Below, piece after piece: positions 43,446-51,715 of a DNA stretch of 64,000 nucleotides. Each line of letters opens with the position of its first letter. The first letter of the stretch is position 1. Source of the stretch: Nitrososphaerota archaeon (GTDB lineage Archaea > Thermoproteota > Nitrososphaeria > Nitrososphaerales > Gagatemarchaeaceae); NCBI GenBank assembly GCA_027886885.1, contig JAPCJP010000001.1:62001-126000 (forward strand), read 5' to 3'. The position numbers and the translations under genes were made by a program. The notes beneath the pieces were generated by a model. That model was not told where the DNA came from, did not search any database, and saw only the letters and a list, made by a program, of their open reading frames with translations.

Positions 43446-44377
43446 ACGACGTGCCGCTCCGTTGGCGCGAGCCTGTCGCCCATGGCGAGGAGACCGGCCA
43501 TGATCTCCGCTATTGCTGCCACCGGCACCACCAGGATCCTGCTCGGCTTGGCAGCCATGACCTTCCCGAGTATCGAGACGGCGAGGGCTGGATTTAGCAA
43601 GAGCAGGGACTCAAGCGTGACCGGGAGGGTCCCAAGTTTCTTCCAGACCTGGGCGTGCCCGAAGAGTATCCGCCTCCTTTGTTCGACGAGGTGGAAAATC
43701 CGCGAGGGAACCTCTATCTCGACCTTCGCTTCCTCGGAGAAGAGGATGCGGTAGCCCTTCGATGAAGCGTGACCACCGATGTATGCCCCGTCGTTAACCA
43801 CGTCGTAGGGGAGGGACACGAGGGCCTCTGAACGAACCGCTACAAGCTCGTCACTTGCATGGTTGCTCTTCCCAAGGTGATTCAGCGTGAGGGCCGAGGC
43901 GTTGTGGATCGCCCACAGCAACTCGACGACGCGGGAGTTCAAGTCGCCCGAGGGTCTGAATACGGGGGACGCGGAAACAGCTCCGACCCTGCGGTCTGAG
44001 GCGACCTTTAGCATCAGAGCGCTCAGAGCTCCGGGCAGAGGCATCGCGTCAGCATTGACGAAAGCGACATAGGACCCGACCTTGTTCTCGATGATCGAGT
44101 TCACGGCGTCTATCTTCCCTTTCCTCTCGTCCTCGCTTATCACCTTGATTCTTTCGTCCTCAGAGGCGACACTTCTGAGGAAGGCTGAGGTCGCCCCTGA
44201 GGGCGCGCCCGCGGCTATGACTATCCTGCTGAGCTCGAACCCCGGCGGAAGTTTCTCCGTTCTGACGCCTCGGATTAACCTTGCAAGCGTCTGCGGCGAC
44301 TCGCCCGCTGAGCATATGCCGACCGTGAACCTCTCGAGCCCAATGCTCTTCGTCGGGTCGCTCTCGGGAGGACTCAA
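43415..44377 (-). CDS. Family 2 glycosyltransferase
   Basis: The 320-residue protein is a GT-A fold transferase: FTVGICSAGESPQTLARLI at the N-terminus, ERKGKIDAVNSII, the Asp-x-Asp-equivalent FVNADAMPLPGAL, and NDGAYIGGHASSKGYR acceptor region. C-terminal hydrophobic segments (about 265-300) suggest membrane association. The start is TTG 44377. It is the first gene of the cassette GT2, NTase-like, split-barrel/methyltransferase, GT-C. No obvious TATA box was found within 60 nt upstream. Confidence 0.82.
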   Translation of the reverse strand: MSPPESDPTKSIGLERFTVGICSAGESPQTLARLIRGVRTEKLPPGFELSRIVIAAGAPSGATSAFLRSVASEDERIKVISEDERKGKIDAVNSIIENKVGSYVAFVNADAMPLPGALSALMLKVASDRRVGAVSASPVFRPSGDLNSRVVELLWAIHNASALTLNHLGKSNHASDELVAVRSEALVSLPYDVVNDGAYIGGHASSKGYRILFSEEAKVEIEVPSRIFHLVEQRRRILFGHAQVWKKLGTLPVTLESLLLLNPALAVSILGKVMAAKPSRILVVPVAAIAEIMAGLLAMGDRLAPTERHVVWKRYRNDER

Positions 44378-44484
44378 GCGCGACCGCCCCCTGGCCGCCT
44401 AGGAAACCGAACTGGCAAGTCTCCAAACGGCCTCTGGACCGGGAGCGGTCCGAAGTGCATCTACAATCGGTTCACTTGGTCATG

Positions 44485-44500
44485 AGATAAATATATAAAA
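44485..44500 (+). promoter_or_regulatory. Strong TATA box of the blaI-like operon
   Basis: GATAAATATATAAAA includes TATATAAAA (44492-44500), a near-consensus archaeal TATA box. The transcription start expected about 26 nt downstream falls near 44520-44524, immediately after the palindrome. Confidence 0.75.
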
Positions 44501-44520
44501 GCTACTATCATGGTAGTAGC
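44501..44520. promoter_or_regulatory. Palindromic operator (BlaI/MecI-type dyad)
   Basis: The 20-bp dyad has 7-bp perfect arms (GCTACTA at 44501-44507 and TAGTAGC at 44514-44520) around a partly palindromic TCATGG, so 9 of 10 positions pair. Its TACTA-N6-TAGTA core has, as I recall, the same arms and spacing as the staphylococcal mec/bla operator. It starts directly after the TATA box, so a bound repressor would block transcription factor or polymerase access. Confidence 0.75.
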
Positions 44521-44548
44521 ATAGGGGATTTGACTCGAAGGACCTGGA

Positions 44549-44989
44549 TTGCCTAGGCGGGACGGGAGTGCGGAGCCATTGACTGGCAATCAGCCCAAGA
44601 AAAAAGGGTTCGAGATAGGCGAATTGGAAGCCGAGATCCTCGGCCTCCTCAATAGCATGGAGAATGCCACCGCAGGTGACATAGCGGAGAAGATGCAGTC
44701 GAGCAGGACGATTGCCTACACGACCGTGAGCACCACGCTAGACCGGCTCTACAAGAAAGGCCTACTGAGCAGGACGACCACTGCGGGCAAGACCGGTCCA
44801 AAGTACGTCTACGAGGTCGCGACCCATAGGGGAATCGAGAAGCAGCTCGTGGACGCGGCCGTGGACCGGCTCGTGGATGCCTTTGGACCATCGGTGACCT
44901 CGACCATCTACGACCGGCTGAGCGAGATCTCGCCCGCAGAGCTCGAGAGGATCAGGGTCGCGATTGCGAAGAAGAGGGAGAATCAATGA
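44549..44989 (+). CDS. BlaI/MecI/CopY-family winged-helix repressor
   Basis: The 146-residue protein matches the penicillinase-repressor family: IGELEAEILGLLNSMENATAGDIAEKM, then the recognition helix region RTIAYTTVSTTLDRLYKKGLL and wing SRTTTAGKTGPKYVYEV, followed by a helical dimerisation domain with VDRLVDAFG. An N-terminal basic extension of about 20 residues is extra. The start is TTG 44549, about 25 nt after the palindrome. Its TGA overlaps the protease gene (ATGA). By analogy it binds the adjacent dyad and represses this operon. Confidence 0.9.
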   Translation: MPRRDGSAEPLTGNQPKKKGFEIGELEAEILGLLNSMENATAGDIAEKMQSSRTIAYTTVSTTLDRLYKKGLLSRTTTAGKTGPKYVYEVATHRGIEKQLVDAAVDRLVDAFGPSVTSTIYDRLSEISPAELERIRVAIAKKRENQ

Positions 44990-45915
44990 GCCTTCTTAGC
45001 ATGGCGGCGATGTACTTCACCTCCCGGCTGGTGCTGCTAGTGCTCGTCTCGCTCTACGCCGCGGTGGCCGGCTTGTTCCTCGCTTTCAGGGCCAATCCGC
45101 AGAACCCGAGGCTCCGGTCGAAGCTCCTTCTAACCGTCTTCTCCCTGGCCACTGCCTCATGGATATTCATCGGGTCGAGCCTGGTCCTCTGCAAGGTATT
45201 CGAGGGAATGTACTACTACCACGGAGCGGAGGCCGTCACGATGGTTCTGGGAGGGAGCCTCTTCGCCACCCTCGTCATCGGAGTCCCTGTCTCACTCTTC
45301 ATGGGGACCAGGGTCCCATCTCTCGTCCTCAGGCGCCTGGAGAAGCAACTCTCGGAGCCCCACGAATCGACCTCAGTCCTCATGAATAGGATGGTGTCTG
45401 TTCTGGGGCTAGGCGAGGTCCACCTATACCGTTACTCGGGCTCGGTCCCGTTCGCGTTCTCGTTGGGAGGAAAGCGGAACGTGGTCGTGATATCAGGAGG
45501 TTTGGAGGAGAACCTAGACAGGGACGAACTTGAGACTGTGCTGACCCACGAGCTGGGCCACCTCAAGAACATGGACACCCTGTTGAACGCGCTGATAACC
45601 GTCTACCGGAGGCTCTTGTTCTTCGACCCGTTGATTCGTTTCCTCGAAGGGATCATCCACAAAGAGAGGGAGTTCGCATGCGACGATATCTCGGCTAGGA
45701 CGACGAGGAAGCCTTTGGCCCTCGCCTCGGCCCTGATCAAGATCCACTCCGCCGCAGCGGACGCGAGGCCTCCGGGAGCCTTCCTCGCAGGTAACATCGG
45801 ACTACACGGCAATCGGGCCCTCAAGGAGAGGATAGACCGGCTATTGCGCATCTCGGAGGAGCTCGACCAGGCACATCATGGAAGTCTGTCCCAGCGGAAT
45901 TCGGAGGCGTCCTAG
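44986..45915 (+). CDS. Membrane metalloprotease of the M48/M56 (BlaR1/HtpX-like) type
   Basis: The 309-residue protein has three or four N-terminal transmembrane helices (about 10-30, 45-68, 85-110) and a cytoplasmic gluzincin domain with His188-Glu-Leu-Gly-His192 and the third ligand Glu in the EREFACDD segment (about 228-234). FAFSLGGKRNVVVISGG is a typical M48/M56 strand. No extracellular penicillin-binding sensor domain follows, unlike bacterial BlaR1. Pairing with a BlaI-type repressor suggests that this protease cleaves the repressor on a signal. That is inference from bacterial systems. Confidence 0.88.
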   Translation: MSLLSMAAMYFTSRLVLLVLVSLYAAVAGLFLAFRANPQNPRLRSKLLLTVFSLATASWIFIGSSLVLCKVFEGMYYYHGAEAVTMVLGGSLFATLVIGVPVSLFMGTRVPSLVLRRLEKQLSEPHESTSVLMNRMVSVLGLGEVHLYRYSGSVPFAFSLGGKRNVVVISGGLEENLDRDELETVLTHELGHLKNMDTLLNALITVYRRLLFFDPLIRFLEGIIHKEREFACDDISARTTRKPLALASALIKIHSAAADARPPGAFLAGNIGLHGNRALKERIDRLLRISEELDQAHHGSLSQRNSEAS

Positions 45916-47520
45916 ATGGTCTCTCCTATGAAGAGAGCCTTCCTGGCGGGTCTCGCGGCCGGCGGCGCAGCTCTAGTGCTTTCGCTGGTAATCAGATTGA
46001 CGGTGGGCGGCGTCTTTCTGCCCGAGCTCGCGGCGCAGACGCTCTTTACCCTGACCCCCGGTTCAGTTGAGTCTGTGGCCGTCGAGAACCTGAGAGCTCT
46101 CGCCAAGGACTCTGCGTTCGTGGGAGCGGTCATAATGAACGCGGTGCTCTACGGCCTAATCGGCGTCGTGTACTTCAGGTGGAGGGGTCTGTCCGGGACG
46201 GGGACCAGGGCGGAAAAGATCCTGCTCTCCTCATTCTTGGCATATTTCCTGCTCACCATAGTTGGGGTCGCTCTCTTCTTCACCACGCAGCTCCAGTCCT
46301 CCCCGGTGACGCTCCCGGAGCTGGTGGTCACCCTTGTTCCCCCTCAGTTCGTCTTCGGCGGAGTCCTGATCTGGTTGAACGGAGCGACACCCCCGGTCAA
46401 CCCGTCTGACCTCTGTACCGTGCCCGCGGCCAAGGGCAAGAAGAGCAAGAAGGGCAAGATGTACAGTCGGAGAAGGAGGCTCTTCATAAGAAACGCCGTC
46501 GCGGCCGGGGTCGGCGCAGCCATCCTCGCCTATGGTGTGAGCATCCTGCTCAAGCCAGGGCCTCCGAAAGGTCCGGCGACCGCTCCAACCGCATTCCTTT
46601 CCCAGACCGTCACCCCGACCGGCCAGTTCTACCGGGTCGACGTCAACATCTTCCCACCCTCCGTGAACGCCTCTTCCTGGAGCCTCGCGGTCTCCGGCCT
46701 TGTCAGCAACCCAATGACCCTCTCCCTGAGCGACCTGGAGAACATGACGACCGTAGAGCAGTACAACACGCTGGAGTGTGTGAGTAACTTCGTCGCCGGG
46801 AACCTGATCGGGACAGCCCAGTGGACGGGGGTCAAGCTGAAGGATGTCCTCACGAACGCTGGGGTCCAGCCCTCGACACAGTACATCATCTTCAAGGCCG
46901 TGGACGGCTACAGCGTCGGGATCCCCATAGAGAGGGCGATGCAAGACGGAACGCTCCTTGCCTACGAGATGAACGGCGCTCCTCTCGAGACTGAGCACGG
47001 GTACCCTCTGCGCGCGATCGTCCCCGGCCTTTACGGCATGAACAACTGCAAGTGGATAACCAGCATCGAGGCCGTCAATGACACCTACGAAGGATATTGG
47101 CAGCAGAGAGGCTGGGCTGAGGACGCGATGTACCAGACCGGCTCCTCCATAGTGATACCAGGAAACGAGCAGGTCGACAGTGTCTTTGGGATTAGCGGGA
47201 CCACGGCCGTAGATCTCGGCATCGTACCCGTCGCCGGGCTGGCCTTCGCCGGGGACCGGGGCATATCCAAGGTCGAGATTAGCACGGATGGAGGCAATAC
47301 CTGGACGCTCGCTTCGTTGATCGACCCGCTCTCGAACTACACCTGGGTTTTCTGGACTGCTCAATGGAATCCCCCCGCAGCGGGGCAGTACCGTCTGGCC
47401 GTGCGAGCCACCGACGGACAGGGCAATGTCCAGACAGCCCAGATAAACCAACCCTTCCCATCGGGCGCCACAGGCTATGACGTGGTGGACATATCCGTTT
47501 CCGCAACGTCCGCAACGTAA
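45916..47520 (+). CDS. Membrane-anchored sulfite-oxidase-family molybdoenzyme
   Basis: The 534-residue protein starts right after the protease stop. Residues 1-160 form about four transmembrane helices. Then comes a basic twin-arginine-like stretch, SRRRRLFIRNA (about 185-195), and another hydrophobic helix. From about 225 onward it is a sulfite-oxidase/YedY-type Moco domain with the Mo ligand Cys288 in YNTLECVSN and RAIVPGLYGMNNCKWI, followed by an Ig-like Mo-co dimerisation domain with VEISTDGGNTW. It probably oxidises or reduces a sulfur compound outside the cell, with electrons passing through the membrane part. No haem-binding CxxCH motif is present. Confidence 0.88.
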   Translation: MVSPMKRAFLAGLAAGGAALVLSLVIRLTVGGVFLPELAAQTLFTLTPGSVESVAVENLRALAKDSAFVGAVIMNAVLYGLIGVVYFRWRGLSGTGTRAEKILLSSFLAYFLLTIVGVALFFTTQLQSSPVTLPELVVTLVPPQFVFGGVLIWLNGATPPVNPSDLCTVPAAKGKKSKKGKMYSRRRRLFIRNAVAAGVGAAILAYGVSILLKPGPPKGPATAPTAFLSQTVTPTGQFYRVDVNIFPPSVNASSWSLAVSGLVSNPMTLSLSDLENMTTVEQYNTLECVSNFVAGNLIGTAQWTGVKLKDVLTNAGVQPSTQYIIFKAVDGYSVGIPIERAMQDGTLLAYEMNGAPLETEHGYPLRAIVPGLYGMNNCKWITSIEAVNDTYEGYWQQRGWAEDAMYQTGSSIVIPGNEQVDSVFGISGTTAVDLGIVPVAGLAFAGDRGISKVEISTDGGNTWTLASLIDPLSNYTWVFWTAQWNPPAAGQYRLAVRATDGQGNVQTAQINQPFPSGATGYDVVDISVSATSAT

Positions 47521-47554
47521 TTAGCTCCCGGTTACTTCCAGACCGCGTCTCGCG

Positions 47555-47992
47555 ATGAAACGCCTGGAACCTAACGAGGGAGGGTTGCGGTTCCTCGTCA
47601 ACGTCCAGCTCAAGAGCAGGAACAGGAGATTCCTCAGGCTGCTCTCCGAGGCAGTGGCCAGGATTCCTGGGGACGTCCCGCCGGTCGAGAGCGTGACCAA
47701 GGTGAGGCTGAGGGCCAGGGGCCCCCGTGGCTACGTGGGGCTCGTGACATACTCGGTCGCGGGCGGTCGAAAGGCCAACCAGACCATCGATTTCTACACC
47801 AGCCTCCTCTTCGACCTCTCTCGCAAGGCCGCACTAGGAGTGGTGGTCCACGAGCTCGCCCATGCCTGGCTGAACGAGCACATATCTCCTGAGGAATCAG
47901 AGAGCCGCGAGAGGGATGCGGACAGGACCGCAGCTAGCTGGGGTTTCAAGAAGGAGCTGGAGGCCCTCGAACGGGAAGCGGTAACCCTCTGA
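47555..47992 (+). CDS. Small HExxH metallopeptidase-like protein
   Basis: The 145-residue protein has a zincin-type motif His99-Glu-Leu-Ala-His103 in VVVHELAHAWLNEH, preceded by a beta-strand-rich region. A downstream acidic helix (SPEESESRERDADRTAASWGF) supplies a possible third ligand (Glu or Asp). The size and arrangement are like minigluzincins or SprT-like domains, but I cannot assign a family. It follows the molybdoenzyme by 34 nt and may be in the same transcript. Confidence 0.7.
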   Translation: MKRLEPNEGGLRFLVNVQLKSRNRRFLRLLSEAVARIPGDVPPVESVTKVRLRARGPRGYVGLVTYSVAGGRKANQTIDFYTSLLFDLSRKAALGVVVHELAHAWLNEHISPEESESRERDADRTAASWGFKKELEALEREAVTL

Positions 47993-48010
47993 CCCTCTGA
48001 AGGACCGACG

Positions 48011-49897
48011 ATGCATCTCAATCTTAAGACGCACCCTGACCCTCCCTGCCCCGTGAGCGGCGCACCTAGGACCGTGGAAGAGCTGAGGTACGGCGTAGAA
48101 CGGTACCTATCGATCAAATCTGCATATTCTCCGGTCTTCTCTCCTGATGATTCCAAGATAGCATACCTGTCCGACCTTACCGGCGTCCCCCAGGCGTGGA
48201 CCGTCGAACTCAGGGGCGCGGGGTCGGAGGCCGCTTGGCCGCAGCAGCTGACCCTCGGTAAGGAGAGGGTAGGCTTTGTATCCTGGGCGAAGAGGCTGGA
48301 CCTTCTCGCCTACGGCGTCGATTCTGGAGGGGACGAACGGTTCCAAATCCGACTTCTTGAGAGCGGCGGGGAGAGATTCGGGATGCTGACAGACAACCCT
48401 AGCGTCATCCACTCCTGGGGGGACTGGTCCCCGGACGACACGGAAATTTGCTACTCCTCCAACGAAAGAAACCCGGCCTTCTTTGATGTCTACGTGAAGT
48501 CCGTCGACGGGCGGAAGACGGAGATGGTCTGTCAGCACGACGGGAACAATTACCCGATGGCCTGGTCGCCCGACGGCTCGGCGATCCTCTTTTCGAGGAT
48601 GCACGCGCCATTCAACCATGACCTATACCTCCTGAAGCTCGCTGACAAGTCGGTCGAATTACTCACGCCGCACCAAGGCGACGCGGTCTACCAGTCTGCG
48701 ACCTTCGACCCGTCGGGCGAGTTCGTCTATTGCATCACCGACGAGGGTCGTGAGTTTCCTGCGCTCGCCAGGTTGGGGGTGAAAGACCGGTCTCTGGAAT
48801 ATCTCTACACCGAGAGCTGGGAGTTCGAGACCCTCGCGCTAAGTCCTGATGGCAAGAGGCTCGCGTATCTCGTGAACGATGATGGATATTCCAGGCTGAT
48901 GCTCTGGGAGGTCGGTGGGGGCGCCCCCCGACCAGTCTCCCTTCCGAAGGGTGTGGTGGGCGGCCTTTCCTGGTCGAACTCAGGCAAGATGTTGACGTTC
49001 TCGCTCTCCTCCTCCACGATGAACTCCGACGTCTGGGTCTACGACGCGTCAGATGGGTCGGTCCGTCGCCTCACCCACAGCTCGACTTGTGGGATACCTG
49101 AGTCCAGCTTCGTCGAGGAGCGTCTCAAGCGTTTCGCGTCCTTCGACGGCCTCGACGTACCTGCCTTCTTCTACGCCCCTCATATCGAGGGACGCGTCCC
49201 GCTCCTTGCCTACCTCCACGGAGGTCCGGAGAGCCAGTTCAGGCCAGGTTTCTCCCCGTTGATTCAGTACATCCTGTCCCTCGGGATAGCCGTCGTCGCC
49301 CCCAACTTCCGCGGGAGCACGGGCTACGGGAGGAGGTACACCCACCTCGACGATGTCTACAAGAGGATGGACACGGTCAAGGACTCGGTCGCTGCCGTGA
49401 CCGAGGCGCAGATGCTCATGGATGTTGACCCCCGCAAGATAGTCGCAATGGGCGGCTCGTATGGCGGCTTCATGGTCCTGGCATGCTTGTACTCCTATCC
49501 TGACATTTGGGCCCTGGGCATAGACATAGTGGGGATATCGAACTTCGTCACTTTCCTGAACAACACGGGTCCCTGGAGAAGGAAATTGCGAATCGCAGAG
49601 TATGGCGACCCCGTCGCCGACAAGGAGTTCCTCGAGAAGATATCCCCGACGAACAATGCTCACCTCATCAAGGCGCCCCTCTTCATAATCCATGGCGCGA
49701 ACGACCCCCGGGTCCCAGCGGGGGAAGCCGGGCAGATGGTGCAGACGCTGGAGAGTCTGGGCAGGAGCGCCTACCTTCTCATCTTCCCTGACGAAGGCCA
49801 CGGTCTCGTCAAGTTGAACAACAGGGTAGAGGGGTATTCCAAGGCTCTCGGCTTCATGCTCGCCCACCTGGCTGAGCCTCCGGTCGACCCGAAGTAG
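48011..49897 (+). CDS. S9-family serine peptidase (acylaminoacyl peptidase-like)
   Basis: The 628-residue protein has an N-terminal beta-propeller (repeats such as SPVFSPDDSKIAYLSD and DWSPDDTEICYSS, about residues 35-360) and a C-terminal alpha/beta hydrolase with Ser483 in GGSYGGFM, Asp565 in GANDPRV and His597 in DEGHGLV. It should release acylated N-terminal residues or cleave oligopeptides. No signal peptide is seen, so it is cytoplasmic. ATG 48011 lies 18 nt after the previous gene. Confidence 0.93.
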   Translation: MHLNLKTHPDPPCPVSGAPRTVEELRYGVERYLSIKSAYSPVFSPDDSKIAYLSDLTGVPQAWTVELRGAGSEAAWPQQLTLGKERVGFVSWAKRLDLLAYGVDSGGDERFQIRLLESGGERFGMLTDNPSVIHSWGDWSPDDTEICYSSNERNPAFFDVYVKSVDGRKTEMVCQHDGNNYPMAWSPDGSAILFSRMHAPFNHDLYLLKLADKSVELLTPHQGDAVYQSATFDPSGEFVYCITDEGREFPALARLGVKDRSLEYLYTESWEFETLALSPDGKRLAYLVNDDGYSRLMLWEVGGGAPRPVSLPKGVVGGLSWSNSGKMLTFSLSSSTMNSDVWVYDASDGSVRRLTHSSTCGIPESSFVEERLKRFASFDGLDVPAFFYAPHIEGRVPLLAYLHGGPESQFRPGFSPLIQYILSLGIAVVAPNFRGSTGYGRRYTHLDDVYKRMDTVKDSVAAVTEAQMLMDVDPRKIVAMGGSYGGFMVLACLYSYPDIWALGIDIVGISNFVTFLNNTGPWRRKLRIAEYGDPVADKEFLEKISPTNNAHLIKAPLFIIHGANDPRVPAGEAGQMVQTLESLGRSAYLLIFPDEGHGLVKLNNRVEGYSKALGFMLAHLAEPPVDPK

Positions 49898-49937
49898 CGG
49901 AAGGACGGAGAACTCAATTGGCAGCCGGCCCTAGGGT

Positions 49938-50402
49938 TCACTTTTTGAGGTCTCTGTTCAGCGCATCTGCGAGCAGGCGCCAATCGGCGGAGTCCTCCGT
50001 GGCTAGCCTGCGCCTGATTTCGGCCCTTTCCTTTGCGCTCGGTCTGGGACCCCAGAAAACCTGAAGCCCCGTGAAGTTCAACTTGGACCGGTCCTCTCCT
50101 GTGGGGACCACCTCGTAGAGGAACTGAGAGTACCTGAGCGCCCCGCTGAGGTAGGTGCTGGTCCACGACAACCGCTCTGGGTTGAGGCGCACCATCTTCT
50201 TCTTCGTGACCTTCTTGCCTCCCGTGCCGAAGACGTCGGTCAATACCAAAGTGTCGTCGTTGATTTGCTCTATCTTTCGCTTTCCGCTCATTCCCATGCG
50301 AGCGTTGTCGTCTGGCCTGTAGTCCGTGCACCAATCGTAAGCCCTCTTGGCACTAGCCTTGAACGGGGTGCTGAACCGATAGCGCACGGAGTAGGACTCC
50401 AT
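49938..50402 (-). CDS. SRPBCC/START-like lipid-binding fold protein
   Basis: The 154-residue protein has the polyketide-cyclase/SRPBCC pattern: YSVRYRFSTPFKASAKRAYDWCTDY at the N-terminus, alternating strands (TLVLTDVFGTGGKKVTKKKMV), and a long C-terminal helix. These proteins bind hydrophobic ligands; no catalytic residue is evident. ATG 50402 is 29 nt from a TATA box (GATTAATATCG on the minus strand, about 50426-50436), so it is a leaderless single gene placed downstream of the tRNA. Confidence 0.75.
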   Translation of the reverse strand: MESYSVRYRFSTPFKASAKRAYDWCTDYRPDDNARMGMSGKRKIEQINDDTLVLTDVFGTGGKKVTKKKMVRLNPERLSWTSTYLSGALRYSQFLYEVVPTGEDRSKLNFTGLQVFWGPRPSAKERAEIRRRLATEDSADWRLLADALNRDLKK

Positions 50403-50461
50403 GAACTGGCAACCCGGGCGCTTTCGATATTAATCTTCCCGACCCGTTGAGATGCGGAAGG

Positions 50462-50546
50462 TGCGGGGGGTGGGATTCGAACCCACGAACCCCTAAGGGA
50501 CGGGGTCCTAAGCCCCGCGCCGTTGACCAGGCTGGGCGACCCCCGC
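50462..50546 (-). tRNA. tRNA-Leu (UAG)
   Basis: The minus strand folds into a class II tRNA: a 7-bp acceptor stem GCGGGGG/CCCCCGC, a D arm with GCCTGGTCAACGGC, an anticodon stem CGGGG/CCCCG with loop CTTAGGA (anticodon UAG), a long variable arm, and a T arm GTGGG-TTCGAAT-CCCAC. The discriminator base is A, as needed for leucine. No intron and no encoded CCA are present. A TATA-like GCATTATAGTG lies about 30 nt upstream on the same strand. Confidence 0.97.
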
Positions 50547-50623
50547 GCTGTCCTCCTCGCCCCGTCCATTCACTATAATGCTTTTTTCACGTACGAGGGT
50601 CTTGGTGAGGCCCGGCCCCGCGG

Positions 50624-51715
50624 CTAGTCTTCGCGCCACTTGAAGAAACGGACCGCCAGAGCGAAGATCACCAAAGAGATCACGATTAGGACGGCCAAAT
50701 CCTGTAGCGCCGCCCCATTGTTCCCATAGATCATTACGTTGTTGAGCCCCTCTATCACGTAGAAGAGCGGGAGCACGTGGGCTACGTTCTGCAGATATGC
50801 GGGCATTGTGCTCACGGGGAAGAACGTCCCAGACAGGAACATCATCGGGAATGTGATAAGGTTCCCCACTACCGCCGCTGACTCGACGCTGGTAGAGACC
50901 GTGCCTACGAGCATGCCCAGGGAGACGAACAGGAAGGGGCCGATGAGGAGGAACGGTATGATCCAAGGAGTGAACGTGATGTGTGCCCCGAACGCGAAAA
51001 TCCCGAAGGCAGACATTAGCAGGAAGGACGCGAACGTTAGGACGATGTAGAATCCTATCTTGGCGATGAGCCAGTCAGTCTTGGTGAGCGGCGTGAGCGA
51101 GAGTTGCTTGAAGATTTTGTCCCTCTTGTACTGCGCGCTGATGTTGGTGATTGCGAACATGGGGCTGACCAGTATGGCGAAGCCTATCATTCCAGGTATG
51201 AGAAAATCGATATAGGTGTAAGAAGACGATTTTATCGTCTGGGTCTGAACTCCGAGCACGGCTGTCCCGTTCGCTTTCTGGAGGTTGAACGCATTCAGCA
51301 CTCCGGTCGTCACGATGTAGATTCCTTCGCTCGTGGAGCTTGAGGGGTTCCAGTACTCTGTGACGTTGACATGGTCGTCCGCCTGATAGGCTGCGCTGAA
51401 GTTCGAGGGGATGACCAGCCCATCGGAGGCGGAGTTTGAAAGAAGGTACTGCGAGAAGTTCTGGGAGCTGGGCACCAGGTCGATATGTAGCACGCCCGTC
51501 CCGTTGAGCGTCTGCACGAAGAGGCTGCCCACTGGCCCGTTGTCGAGGTTCTGAACATAGACCGTAGAGGCGGAGCCGCTTCCCGAGAAGATTGCGCCAA
51601 AGAGCAGGATCAGGATGACCGGAAACGCGAGCCCGAAGAAGAGGCCAATGCGGCTCCTCGAGTAACTGTGGGCGAAGTTGACGAGGTCTGCCTTTATCCT
51701 CTTTGCCGCGCCCAT
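50624..51715 (-). CDS. ABC-2 type transporter permease
   Basis: The 363-residue membrane protein has the ABC-2 layout: one N-terminal helix (about 20-42), a roughly 130-residue extracytoplasmic domain rich in Ser/Asn, then five helices (about 175-355). It pairs with the adjacent ATPase, whose stop abuts its ATG. ABC-2 exporters move drugs, lipids or polysaccharides out of the cell; the substrate is not indicated. Confidence 0.88.
   Translation of the reverse strand: MGAAKRIKADLVNFAHSYSRSRIGLFFGLAFPVILILLFGAIFSGSGSASTVYVQNLDNGPVGSLFVQTLNGTGVLHIDLVPSSQNFSQYLLSNSASDGLVIPSNFSAAYQADDHVNVTEYWNPSSSTSEGIYIVTTGVLNAFNLQKANGTAVLGVQTQTIKSSSYTYIDFLIPGMIGFAILVSPMFAITNISAQYKRDKIFKQLSLTPLTKTDWLIAKIGFYIVLTFASFLLMSAFGIFAFGAHITFTPWIIPFLLIGPFLFVSLGMLVGTVSTSVESAAVVGNLITFPMMFLSGTFFPVSTMPAYLQNVAHVLPLFYVIEGLNNVMIYGNNGAALQDLAVLIVISLVIFALAVRFFKWRED

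Noticed and set aside
46231-47451. 406-codon minus-strand frame opposite the molybdoenzyme
   Set aside because: It is a shadow of a clear sulfite-oxidase-family gene with no domain or promoter support.
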